NCBI GenBank assembly: GCA_038246785.1
Contig: JBBRVP010000005.1
Coordinates: 1 to 64,000, forward strand
DNA from: JBBRVP01 sp038246785
Lineage (GTDB): Bacteria > Actinomycetota > Actinomycetes > Jiangellales > Jiangellaceae
Direction of reading: 5' to 3'
Length of the DNA stretch: 64,000 nt
Each line of letters opens with the position of its first letter. Position 1 is the first letter of the stretch. Positions 38,736 through 46,492 of the stretch are shown piece after piece. The notes beneath the pieces are model-generated. The model did not search any database. It was not told the origin of the DNA and saw nothing but the letters and a program-made list of their open reading frames with translations. Position numbers and translations under genes: made by a program.

Positions 38736-39884
38736 TCACCCGACGCTCACCCGGGGCGCGGCGCCGTCCTCGGCCGGCAGCTGCTCCGCGAGGCGCATCG
38801 CCTCCTCGATGAGCGTCTCGACGATCTGCGCCTCGGGCACGGTCTTGATGACCTCACCCTTGACGAAGATCTGTCCCTTCCCGTTGCCGGACGCGACGCC
38901 GAGATCGGCCTCGCGCGCCTCGCCCGGACCGTTGACCACGCAGCCCATCACGGCTACCCGCAACGGAACCTCCATGCCCTCGAGACCGGCCGTCACCGCG
39001 TCGGCGAGGGTGTAGACGTCGACCTGCGCGCGCCCGCATGACGGGCAGGACACGATCTCGAGCTTGCGCGGCCGGAGGTTCAGCGACTGCAGGATCTGGG
39101 CTCCGACCTTGACCTCCTCGACCGGCGGCGCCGACAGCGACACCCGGATCGTGTCGCCGATGCCACGGCTGAGCAGGGCTCCGAAGGCGACGGCCGACTT
39201 CACCGTCCCCTGGAACGCCGGGCCTGCCTCGGTGACGCCGAGGTGCAGCGGCCAGTCGCCGCGCTCGGCGAGCAGTTCGTAGGCGCGCACCATGACGACC
39301 GGGTCGTGGTGCTTGACCGAGATCTTGAAGTCGTGGAAGCCGTGCTCCTCGAACAGCCCGGCCTCCCAGACCGCGGACTCCACGAGCGCCTCGGGCGTTG
39401 CCTTGCCGTGCTTGGCGAGCAGTCGCTTGTCCAGCGACCCGGCGTTGACACCGATGCGGATGCTCACCCCGGCGGCCTGCGCCGCCCGCGCGATCTCGCC
39501 GACGCGGTCGTCGAAGGCCTTGATGTTGCCGGGGTTGACCCGCACGGCTGCGCAGCCGGCGTCGATGGCGGCGAAGACGTACTTCGGCTGGAAGTGGATG
39601 TCGGCGATCACCGGGAGCTGCGACTTGTGCGCGATCGCCGGCAACGCGTCGGCGTCGTCCTGGCTGGGACAGGCGACGCGGACGATGTCGCAGCCGGCGG
39701 CGGTGAGCTCGGCGATCTGCTGCAGGGTGGCGTCGACGTCGGCGGTCGGGGTGGTCGTCATCGACTGCACGCTGATCGGCGCGTCGCCACCCACGAGCAC
39801 CTTCCCGACGCGAATCTGCCGGGACGCCCGGCGGGGCGACAGGATGGGCACCGGCAGCGCCGGCATGCCGAGATCGACAGTCAT
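38736..39884 (-). CDS. ispG: 4-hydroxy-3-methylbut-2-enyl-diphosphate synthase (flavodoxin)
   Basis: Penultimate enzyme of the MEP isoprenoid pathway, a [4Fe-4S] protein. 382 residues: SVQSMTTTPTADVDATLQQI, RVNPGNI, the Cys pair in VSCPSCGRAQVD and the third Cys in VMGCVVNGPGE(A)READLG. ATG at 39884. Together with dxr 1.5 kb upstream two MEP genes flank a site-2 protease gene, the conserved actinobacterial order dxr-rip-ispG. Confidence 0.95.
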   Translation of the reverse strand: MTVDLGMPALPVPILSPRRASRQIRVGKVLVGGDAPISVQSMTTTPTADVDATLQQIAELTAAGCDIVRVACPSQDDADALPAIAHKSQLPVIADIHFQPKYVFAAIDAGCAAVRVNPGNIKAFDDRVGEIARAAQAAGVSIRIGVNAGSLDKRLLAKHGKATPEALVESAVWEAGLFEEHGFHDFKISVKHHDPVVMVRAYELLAERGDWPLHLGVTEAGPAFQGTVKSAVAFGALLSRGIGDTIRVSLSAPPVEEVKVGAQILQSLNLRPRKLEIVSCPSCGRAQVDVYTLADAVTAGLEGMEVPLRVAVMGCVVNGPGEAREADLGVASGNGKGQIFVKGEVIKTVPEAQIVETLIEEAMRLAEQLPAEDGAAPRVSVG

Positions 39885-40030
39885 GGGATGCAGGTCACAC
39901 CTTCGGCGTCGTCGTCAGGGAATCGTCGGGAGGACCGGACCACCGCGGTCGCCGGTTCACCCCACCGCCCATTGTCTCCCAGGACCGCCGTACGGGCCCC
40001 CCCGGGAGCTGATCAGCGCTCCGGTGCCCG

Positions 40031-40084
40031 GCGAGCTGTCAGCCTCATCCGGGGCCATGGCCCTGCGTGCGTCTGACAGCTCGC
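40031..40084 (-). terminator. Long nested stem-loop between site-2 protease and ispG
   Basis: A perfect 12-bp inverted repeat (GCGAGCTGTCAG at 40031-40042, CTGACAGCTCGC at 40073-40084) encloses a 30-nt loop that itself contains the self-complementary GGGCCATGGCCC. It begins 43 nt after the protease stop codon. It probably terminates or processes the dxr-protease transcript, isolating ispG; there is no U-tract. Confidence 0.55.
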
Positions 40085-40126
40085 GCCGTATCGCCGGCGG
40101 CGAGGAGGTCGCCCGCAGGGCGTCGA

Positions 40127-41440
40127 TCAGCCGATGCGCACCGGGTTGACGATGTCGGCGTAGAGCAGCAGCGCCGACATGCCGATGAGCAGGAACGCCA
40201 CGGTGTAGGCGACCGGCAGCAGCCGGGCCACGTCGACATAGCCCGGGTCGGGTCGCCCGCGGAGCCTGGCGATGCCGCGGCGTGCGGCCTCCCAGAGGGC
40301 CCCGGCAATGTGACCGCCGTCCAGCGGCAGCAACGGGATGAGGTTGAACACGGCGATGGCCATGTTGAACGAGGCGAGCAGCAGCAGGAAGCTGGCCGCC
40401 CGCTCCGCCGGGCTGCCGAACGTGCGCGCATCCGACGCGATCTCGCCACCGATCCGGCCGGCGCCGACGATGCCCACCGGACCATTGGGATCGCGCTGCC
40501 CGCCGCCGAACGCGGCGTCCCACACGCCGACCATGCGGGCCGGGATCCCGGCCACGGCCTGCGCGGTCTTGGCGGTGAAATCACCGACGAACGCCGCGAC
40601 GGCGGCCGGTGACTGGCGGACCCGGGTCTGGTCGGGGACCACCCCGAGGAAACCGACGCTGGTCAGCCGGGACTGCGGGTCGTCCACGTCGGAAGGGCGC
40701 TGGGTCTCCACGAGGTCGGGGCGCAGGGCGACCTCGCGCCCGTCCCGCTCGACGACGACCGTCACCGGTCCGGCCCCGGCGGAGCGGATGGCCGCTGACA
40801 CCTCGTCCCAGGTGCTGACCGGCCGGCCGGCGAAGGAGACGAACCGGTCGCCGGCCTTGAACCTCGCCGCAGCGGCCGGCGACTGCGGGTCCGCCGCGGT
40901 GCAGCTCTCGCGCGCGGACGTCGCTGAGACCACGCACTTCGAGACCTCGCGCACCACCGGCTGGGCGACGATCACTCCGTAGCCCATGAGCACGACGGCG
41001 GCGAGCACCACCGCGATGAGGACGTTCATGAGCGGGCCGCCACTCATGATCACGAGCTTCTGCCACGAGGGCTTGCGGTAGAAGACGCGGTCCTCCTCGC
41101 CGGGACCGACCTCCTCGCGGGACGCGTGCCGGGCGTCCTCGATCAGCGCCTGGAACGGCCCGGTAGAGGCGCGGCGCAGCTGACCGGGCCGGTCGCCGGG
41201 GACCGGCGGGAACATGCCGATCATGCGGATGTAGCCGCCGAAGGGGATCGCCTTGACGCCGTACTCGGTCTCGCCGCGGCGCGTCGACCACAGCGTGCGG
41301 CCGAAGCCGACCATGTACTGGGTGGTCTTGACCCCGAACCGCTTGGCCGGCAGCAGGTGACCTACCTCGTGCAGCGCGATCGAGAGCACCAGTCCGAGGA
41401 AGAACAGCAGGATCCCGGCGACGGAGAGCAGCCCGCTCAT
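40127..41440 (-). CDS. Site-2 intramembrane zinc metalloprotease (RseP/Rip1-like)
   Basis: M50 protease that cleaves membrane-embedded regulators such as anti-sigma factors. 437 residues: the zinc motif HEVGH is at residues 24-28 in the first helix, a PDZ domain (KAGDRFVSFAGRPVSTWDEV) lies near 195-260, and the third ligand motif NLIPLLPLDGGH is near residue 380. ATG at 41440 overlaps the dxr stop in ATGA. It might act on the RskA anti-sigma factor encoded 13 kb away, as Rip1 does in mycobacteria; that link is by analogy. Confidence 0.93.
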   Translation of the reverse strand: MSGLLSVAGILLFFLGLVLSIALHEVGHLLPAKRFGVKTTQYMVGFGRTLWSTRRGETEYGVKAIPFGGYIRMIGMFPPVPGDRPGQLRRASTGPFQALIEDARHASREEVGPGEEDRVFYRKPSWQKLVIMSGGPLMNVLIAVVLAAVVLMGYGVIVAQPVVREVSKCVVSATSARESCTAADPQSPAAAARFKAGDRFVSFAGRPVSTWDEVSAAIRSAGAGPVTVVVERDGREVALRPDLVETQRPSDVDDPQSRLTSVGFLGVVPDQTRVRQSPAAVAAFVGDFTAKTAQAVAGIPARMVGVWDAAFGGGQRDPNGPVGIVGAGRIGGEIASDARTFGSPAERAASFLLLLASFNMAIAVFNLIPLLPLDGGHIAGALWEAARRGIARLRGRPDPGYVDVARLLPVAYTVAFLLIGMSALLLYADIVNPVRIG

Positions 41441-42657
41441 GAGCCGATCCGCTCAGCCGCGGTGAGGGCGCGCGCCCGGTCCCGGCCCCAGCGCTCGGCG
41501 GCGAGGACGTCGTCGAGCGTCACCGGACCGTCGACCTCCTCGTGCTCGCCCAGGACCTGCGCCACCGTGTCGACGATCGCCAGGAACGGCAGGTTCCCGC
41601 GCAGGAACGCCTCGACGCACTCCTCGTTGGCGGCGTTGTAAACCGCCGGGGCGGTGCCGCCCCGTCGACCGGCGTGGCGGGCGAGGGCGACCGCCGGGAA
41701 CGCGGAGTCGTCGAGGGGCCGGAACTCCCAGGTTGCCGCAGTGCTCCAGTCGCAGCCGGCGGCTGCATCCGGCACGCGGTCGGGCCAACCCAGTGCGAGG
41801 GCGATGGGCAGCCGCATGTCGGGCGGACTGGCCTGGGCAAGCGTCGAGCCGTCGAGGAACTCCACCATCGAGTGGACGACCGACTGCGGGTGCACCACGA
41901 CGTCGATGCGGTCGTAGGGCAGCCCGAAGAGCAGGTGCGCCTCGATGACCTCGAGCCCCTTGTTGACCAGCGTCGCCGAGTTGGTCGTCACCACCGGCCC
42001 CATCGACCAGGTCGGGTGCGCGAGCGCCTGGTCGGGGGTGACCCGTTCGAGGTCGGCGCGCGGGCGGCCGAGGAACGGACCGCCGCTCGCGGTCAGGACC
42101 AGGCGGCGGACCTCGTCGGCGGAGCCGCCGCGCAGGCACTGCGCGAGAGCGCTGTGCTCGCTGTCCACCGGGACGAGCTGCCAAGGGGCAGCGGCCGCCA
42201 GCACGAGCGGACCCCCGACGATGAGCGACTCCTTGTTGGCCAGTGCGAGCACGTGACCGGCGTGGAGTGCGGCCAGCGTGGGTCGCAGTCCGATCGAGCC
42301 GGTCATGGCGTTGAGGACCACGTCGCACGGACCGGCCGCGAGCTCGGCGGCGGCAGCCGGTCCGGCAACGACCTCGGGCAACCGACGACCCGACCCGGCG
42401 CTGCGCCGCTCGAGAGCGGCTCGCAGGGACGGCACGGCATCCACGCGCGCCACCGCGACCCGGCTAGCTCCGGTGGAGCACGCCTGGGCAGCCAGCAGGT
42501 CGACGTCGGCGCCGCCGGCGGCGAGCGCTACCACCCGGAACCGGTCGGGGTTGCGCGCCACCACGTCCAGCGCCTGCGTCCCGACCGAGCCGGTCGACCC
42601 GAGCAGGACGACGTCACGGCGGCCGCTCACGCGGCCATTGTCGCTCACCTCCGCCAC
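41437..42657 (-). CDS. dxr: 1-deoxy-D-xylulose-5-phosphate reductoisomerase
   Basis: Second step of the MEP pathway. 406 residues with NADPH motif LLGSTGSVGTQALDV, LANKESLIVGG, the metal/substrate region PVDSEHSALAQCL and TASGGPFLGR, and HPTWSMGP. The GTG at 42657 is preceded by AGGAG 7 nt upstream, favouring it over the GTG at 42630 although it overlaps the upstream gene by 44 nt. Its stop overlaps the site-2 protease start. Confidence 0.94.
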   Translation of the reverse strand: MAEVSDNGRVSGRRDVVLLGSTGSVGTQALDVVARNPDRFRVVALAAGGADVDLLAAQACSTGASRVAVARVDAVPSLRAALERRSAGSGRRLPEVVAGPAAAAELAAGPCDVVLNAMTGSIGLRPTLAALHAGHVLALANKESLIVGGPLVLAAAAPWQLVPVDSEHSALAQCLRGGSADEVRRLVLTASGGPFLGRPRADLERVTPDQALAHPTWSMGPVVTTNSATLVNKGLEVIEAHLLFGLPYDRIDVVVHPQSVVHSMVEFLDGSTLAQASPPDMRLPIALALGWPDRVPDAAAGCDWSTAATWEFRPLDDSAFPAVALARHAGRRGGTAPAVYNAANEECVEAFLRGNLPFLAIVDTVAQVLGEHEEVDGPVTLDDVLAAERWGRDRARALTAAERIGS

Positions 42658-43255
42658 ATGCGGGCTCCTCGACAGCGCGCCGGACAGCGTCGAGGGCCGC
42701 CGCTCGGTCGATCCGAGACGTCTGCGGCCCCGCCGTGCCGGCGCCCCGCCGGCTGCGGACGACGGCGATGCCGCCCGGTCCGAGGAGGAACGTCAGCAGT
42801 TCGGGCCGCGCGCCCTCCTCGGCGAGGCGGCGGACGACGAGGTCGGCGCGCGCGGTCGGCCCCGGCGCCGCGAGCAGCCAGCGGCCGGCCCGAGCCGGCA
42901 CCGCCTCCGGGCGGCAGGTCAGCAGGCGGTGGAATCCATCGGCCGAGACGAGCTCCTCCACCACCGTGCGGCCGGCGCGCTGCCAGTAGGCGCACTCCGG
43001 CTCCCCGCCCGCCGGCTCCCGGCGTGCGCACACGACGACCTCGGCCACCGCTCGAACCTCGAGCAGCCGGCGCAGCACGGCGCGCGCGACCGGAGGGCCG
43101 CTGCCCGGGCGGAGTAGTCCCCGCAGTGCGAGCCCGCGCAGCGCCAGTGCACCGGCCGCCTCCTGCTCGGCCGCGTCACACCCGTCGAGGAACGGGAGCA
43201 CGACGCAGCCCACGTCGGCGCCGAGCGCCACCAGCTCTTCGTCGCTGAGGATCAC
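42614..43255 (-). CDS. Hypothetical protein, possibly EspG-like partner of the WXG100 cassette
   Basis: A 213-residue protein starting ILSDEELVALGADVGCVVLPFL with a middle ALALRGLALRGLLRPGSG and a mixed alpha/beta pattern (AEVVVCARRE, WQRAGRTVVEELVSADGFHRLLTC). The start, the RGL..RGLL segment and the strand-helix alternation recall EspG-type chaperones of ESX/type VII substrates, but the match is weak and I do not claim identity. GTG start lies 3 nt after the preceding 360-residue gene, so they are cotranscribed. An immunity-type role is an alternative. Overlaps the dxr start by 44 nt. Confidence 0.5.
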   Translation of the reverse strand: MILSDEELVALGADVGCVVLPFLDGCDAAEQEAAGALALRGLALRGLLRPGSGPPVARAVLRRLLEVRAVAEVVVCARREPAGGEPECAYWQRAGRTVVEELVSADGFHRLLTCRPEAVPARAGRWLLAAPGPTARADLVVRRLAEEGARPELLTFLLGPGGIAVVRSRRGAGTAGPQTSRIDRAAALDAVRRAVEEPACGGGERQWPRERPP

Positions 43256-43258
43256 GGT

Positions 43259-44341
43259 TCATCCGGGGAGCAGGCCGTCGACGAGTCCGCCGGCGAGCCC
43301 CCGGGCGGTCTCCGCGACGTCGGCAGCGGCGTCGCTCACCCGGGCCGCGCCGCCAGTGGCGACCCGGGCTGCGGTGTCCGCGACGGCGGCGGCGGCGGCT
43401 CCCCGGGCCACGCCGCGCCGCGCCGATCCGCCCGCCCGCTGCAACCACCCCGAGATGGTCGCCCGCTGATCCCAGACGGCAGTGCCGGCAGACCACAGCG
43501 CGTGCGCGACGAGTACGCCGCCGGCGACGACCGCGATCTCGGGACCGACTCCGACGAGCAGCAGGGCCCCCGCCGCGACGGCTCCCGCGCCCAGGACGCG
43601 GGTCACGCCGCCAGCCGCGCCGCTGCGGCCTCCGCCGGTCACGACGTCACGCGCGCCGGCCGCGACGGCGAGCGGCAGGAACGTACGGCTGGCGCCCGGC
43701 AAGAGCCGCTCCACCCAGGGCACCCGGGGAGCCCACCCGGCCACGAAGCGGGCGCGAGCCGCGACCTCGGCCGCGGCACCCCGGGTCGCGGGGTCCAGGG
43801 CCCGGCTCAGCCAGCGGGCGTAGCGCGACCCGCGCCGAGCGGCGGTCACGACACCCGCTCCCGCGGCCACCACGGCGACGGCGTGACGCAGCGGCTCGGG
43901 CACGAGGGACACCGGGTCGCTCCGGTCGAGGCTCTCGGCGAGGTCGTGGCCGACGCCGGCGAGGCGGGCGCGCACCGCGTCCCGCTCGGCCCTGGCGGCG
44001 CAGACCGCGGAATGGAGCATGACAGCCGCGGCGGCTTCGGCGGCGCCCGCGTCGGCGACCAGCGCCAGCTGCCGTGCCAGGTGCTGCTCGACCGCTTCGC
44101 CGGCAGCCTCGAGGGCGACGGCCCGCCGGGCCGCGTCGGCGACGGCCGCGGCGAGACTGTCGAGGCGGCTGGCGAGCCGCTCCTCGACGCTGCCGAGCTC
44201 GGCGTGGCGCTGCGCCGCGGCGCGGGCGGCACCCCCGGCCCAGCCGTCGCCGACCTCGCAGCGATCCCTGCCGGCCAGCTCCGCACCGGCCGCCGCCAGG
44301 CCGTCGGCGGCCCGCGACAGCCGTTGCGGGTCGACCTTCAC
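43259..44341 (-). CDS. WXG-like helical protein with hydrophobic C-terminal region
   Basis: A 360-residue Ala-rich protein. The first 110 residues form a helical hairpin-like region with a WXG motif (GDGWAGGAARAAAQRHAELGS) reminiscent of type VII secretion targets. A later stretch, about 235-290, has glycine/alanine/valine-rich hydrophobic helices (VLGAGAVAAGALLLVGVGPEIAVVAGGVLVAHAL split into two), followed by an amphipathic Ala-rich tail. No catalytic domain is recognised. GTG start overlaps the upstream small gene in GTGA (44338-44341). Confidence 0.6.
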   Translation of the reverse strand: MKVDPQRLSRAADGLAAAGAELAGRDRCEVGDGWAGGAARAAAQRHAELGSVEERLASRLDSLAAAVADAARRAVALEAAGEAVEQHLARQLALVADAGAAEAAAAVMLHSAVCAARAERDAVRARLAGVGHDLAESLDRSDPVSLVPEPLRHAVAVVAAGAGVVTAARRGSRYARWLSRALDPATRGAAAEVAARARFVAGWAPRVPWVERLLPGASRTFLPLAVAAGARDVVTGGGRSGAAGGVTRVLGAGAVAAGALLLVGVGPEIAVVAGGVLVAHALWSAGTAVWDQRATISGWLQRAGGSARRGVARGAAAAAVADTAARVATGGAARVSDAAADVAETARGLAGGLVDGLLPG

Positions 44342-44646
44342 GCGACCGCGGAGCCGGCGGTGGCGGCCGCGGCCGCCACGCCGGCGTCGACGGCCGCGTA
44401 GGCCGCGGCGGCGGCCCGGACCGCAGCGGCGAGCTCGCCGCCCTGGTCGGCGAGCTCGGCGAGGGTGTCGGCCCAGCGGCCGGCCGCGCGCCTGGCAACC
44501 TCAGAGGCCTCGGCCGGTGCCGACGTCGCGACCTCGGCGAGCAGGCCGGCGAGGTGTGGCCCCGCAGCAGCGAGGAGGGCGGCGGTGCGGGCGAGCCTTT
44601 CGGCGCGCGCGGCCAGGGTGGACGGATCGACGAGCAACGTGGCCAC
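44338..44646 (-). CDS. Small WXG100-like helical protein
   Basis: A 102-residue, cysteine-free, almost purely helical protein (VDPSTLAARAERLARTAALLAAAGPHL, then AAGRWADTLAELADQGGELAAAVRAAAAAYAAVDAG). Size, two-helix pattern with a central Trp (RWAD in place of a strict WXG) and Tyr near the end fit ESAT-6/WXG100-type proteins. A GGAGG site precedes the GTG at 44646, and a -10-like TAGCGT is at 44694-44689. First gene of a three-gene cassette. No ESX ATPase or EccB-E component is in this window. Confidence 0.6.
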   Translation of the reverse strand: MATLLVDPSTLAARAERLARTAALLAAAGPHLAGLLAEVATSAPAEASEVARRAAGRWADTLAELADQGGELAAAVRAAAAAYAAVDAGVAAAAATAGSAVA

Positions 44647-44957
44647 GGGTCCTCCAGATGCCGGGGGGTGAGGTGACGGTCGCCGAGAACGCTAGGAACC
44701 TCACCGCCGGCCGTGGGGTGGACTCGGCACTCGGTGGACGGCGCGGCCCGGCGCCGCATGCCTGTGGACGAGGCCGCCGAGCCCGGATCGTCCGAGCCTG
44801 GGCTCGGACGCGTGGGGCCGACCCGGCGCCCTACTGCAGATCAGCCGGTGACCGACCGGATTAGCCGGCGACGGCGCGCACGTGGAGGGCGAAGTACGTG
44901 ACGGCGCTGCCCGGGCCTCACGTGGACAGCGATCACGGACGCGTCGAGAAATCGCCG
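44647..44957 (-). other. Intergenic region upstream of the WXG cassette and downstream of gabD
   Basis: This 311-nt stretch holds a -10-like TAGCGT for the cassette (44694-44689) and a perfect 22-nt palindrome at 44789-44810. No coding sequence is supported on either strand; short open frames here lack codon bias or similarity. Confidence 0.5.
44789..44810. terminator. 10-bp palindrome downstream of gabD
   Basis: CGTCCGAGCC (44789-44798) and GGCTCGGACG (44801-44810) are perfectly complementary with only TG between them. It lies 148 nt after the gabD stop and 143 nt before the WXG cassette start. It could be the gabD terminator or an operator for the cassette; the very short loop favours a protein-binding dyad or a stem closing with loss of the inner pairs. 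Confidence 0.45.
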
Positions 44958-46424
44958 TCAGGCCACGATCCCGACGTACTTGACCTGGAGGTACTCCTCG
45001 ATCCCCTCGCGGCCGCCCTCGCGCCCGAAACCGGAGGCCTTGATCCCGCCGAACGGCGCGGCCGGGTTGGAGACAATGCCGGTGTTGAGGCCGACCATCC
45101 CCGACTCGATGCCCTCGGCGACGCGCAGGGCACGGCCGAGGTCGGTGGTGAAGACGTAGGACACCAAGCCGTAGTCCGTGTCGTTGGCCGTCGCCAGCGC
45201 CTCCTCCTCGGTGCTGAACGTGGCGATCGGCGCGACCGGTCCGAAAACCTCCTCGCGCAGGATGCGCGCCTCTGCGGGAGTGCCGGTGATCACGGTCGGC
45301 TCGTAGAACCACCCGCGACCCTCGGCGGTCCGTCCGCCGATCGCGACGCTGCCGCCCTTGTCGGCGGCGTCCTGCACGAGCTCCTCCACGACGCCGCGCT
45401 GGTCGGCGTTGATCAGCGGGCCGACCTGGACACCGTCCTCGGTGCCGCGGCCCACCTTGAGTGCTCCCATGCGCTCGGCGAGCCGGCGGCTGAACTCCTC
45501 GGCCACCGACTCGTGCACGTGGAAGCGGTTGGCCGCGGTGCACGCCTCACCGATGTTGCGCATCTTGGCGAGCATCGCGCCTTCGACGGCTGCGTCGAGG
45601 TCGGCGTCGGCGAAGACGAGGAACGGGGCGTTGCCGCCGAGCTCCATCGACACCCGCAGCAGCTGCTCGGCCGACTGCTCGACGAGGCGGCGGCCCACCG
45701 CTGTTGAGCCGGTGAACGACAGCTTGCGGGCCCGCGGGTCGCGGATCAGCGGCTCCATGACCGGCCCGGAGTGCTTGGTGGTGACCACGTTGAGGACGCC
45801 GTCCGGCAGTCCGGACTCGCCGAGCAGGTCGGCCAGCGCCAGCATCGTCAGTGGCGTCTCCGCCGCCGGCTTCACGACCATGGTGCAGCCGGCGGCCACG
45901 GCCGGCCCGATCTTGCGGGTCCCCATCGCCAGCGGGAAGTTCCAGGGCGTGATGAACAGGCACGGGCCGACGGGCTGGCGCATCGTCAGCAGGCGCGAGG
46001 CGCCGTTGGGGGCCAGCTGGTAGGAACCCCCGACGCGACAGGCCTCCTCGGAGAACCAGCGGAAGAACTCCGCCCCGTACGTCACCTCGGCTCTGGCGTC
46101 TGCGAGCGGCTTGCCCATCTCCAGTGTCATGAGCAGGGCGAACTCGTCGGCACGGGCGGTGATCAGCTCGAAGGCCCGCCTGAGGATCTCGGCGCGGTCA
46201 CGCGGCGGGGTCGCCGCCCACCCCGGCTGGGCCTCGGCCGCGGCGGCCAGGGCCGCCAGCCCGTCGGCCGGGGAGGCGTCGGCGACCTCGCTGAGCACCT
46301 CGGCGGTGCTGGGGTCGTGGACGGGGAAGCTGCCGTCGCTGCCGTCGCGCCACTCGCCGCCGATGAGCAGGCGGGTGGGCACGGAACGGACGAGGTCGCG
46401 CTCGGTGTCGGCGGTGACCGTCAT
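44958..46424 (-). CDS. gabD: Succinate-semialdehyde dehydrogenase (NADP-type)
   Basis: Oxidises succinate semialdehyde to succinate, the second step of GABA breakdown. 488 residues; FITPWNFPLAMGTRKIGPA, TGSTAVGRRL, catalytic Glu in SMELGGNAPF and nucleophile Cys in RNIGEACTAANRF, then EEVFGPVAPI and PFGGIKASGFGREGG. The ATG at 46424 sits 7 nt after a TAGCGT box, so the mRNA is probably leaderless. It is divergent from gabT across 68 bp. Another short-chain aldehyde substrate is possible, but the gabT neighbour supports the call. Confidence 0.88.
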   Translation of the reverse strand: MTVTADTERDLVRSVPTRLLIGGEWRDGSDGSFPVHDPSTAEVLSEVADASPADGLAALAAAAEAQPGWAATPPRDRAEILRRAFELITARADEFALLMTLEMGKPLADARAEVTYGAEFFRWFSEEACRVGGSYQLAPNGASRLLTMRQPVGPCLFITPWNFPLAMGTRKIGPAVAAGCTMVVKPAAETPLTMLALADLLGESGLPDGVLNVVTTKHSGPVMEPLIRDPRARKLSFTGSTAVGRRLVEQSAEQLLRVSMELGGNAPFLVFADADLDAAVEGAMLAKMRNIGEACTAANRFHVHESVAEEFSRRLAERMGALKVGRGTEDGVQVGPLINADQRGVVEELVQDAADKGGSVAIGGRTAEGRGWFYEPTVITGTPAEARILREEVFGPVAPIATFSTEEEALATANDTDYGLVSYVFTTDLGRALRVAEGIESGMVGLNTGIVSNPAAPFGGIKASGFGREGGREGIEEYLQVKYVGIVA

Positions 46425-46431
46425 GCCAGGC

Positions 46432-46437
46432 ACGCTA
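46432..46437 (-). promoter_or_regulatory. -10 box of leaderless gabD transcript
   Basis: On the minus strand TAGCGT (46437-46432) ends 7 nt before the gabD ATG. The predicted start point coincides with the start codon. The divergent gabT box is 43 nt away, so both promoters share one 68-bp control region. Confidence 0.45.
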
Positions 46438-46479
46438 CCCAGCAACGCCGTCGCGGCAACGCCCCCGAACGCGCACGCC

Positions 46480-46485
46480 TACCCT
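46480..46485 (+). promoter_or_regulatory. -10 box of leaderless gabT transcript
   Basis: TACCCT (46480-46485) ends 7 nt before the gabT ATG and no Shine-Dalgarno sequence is present. Arrangement mirrors that of gabD on the other strand. Confidence 0.4.
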
Positions 46486-46492
46486 CGCGGGC

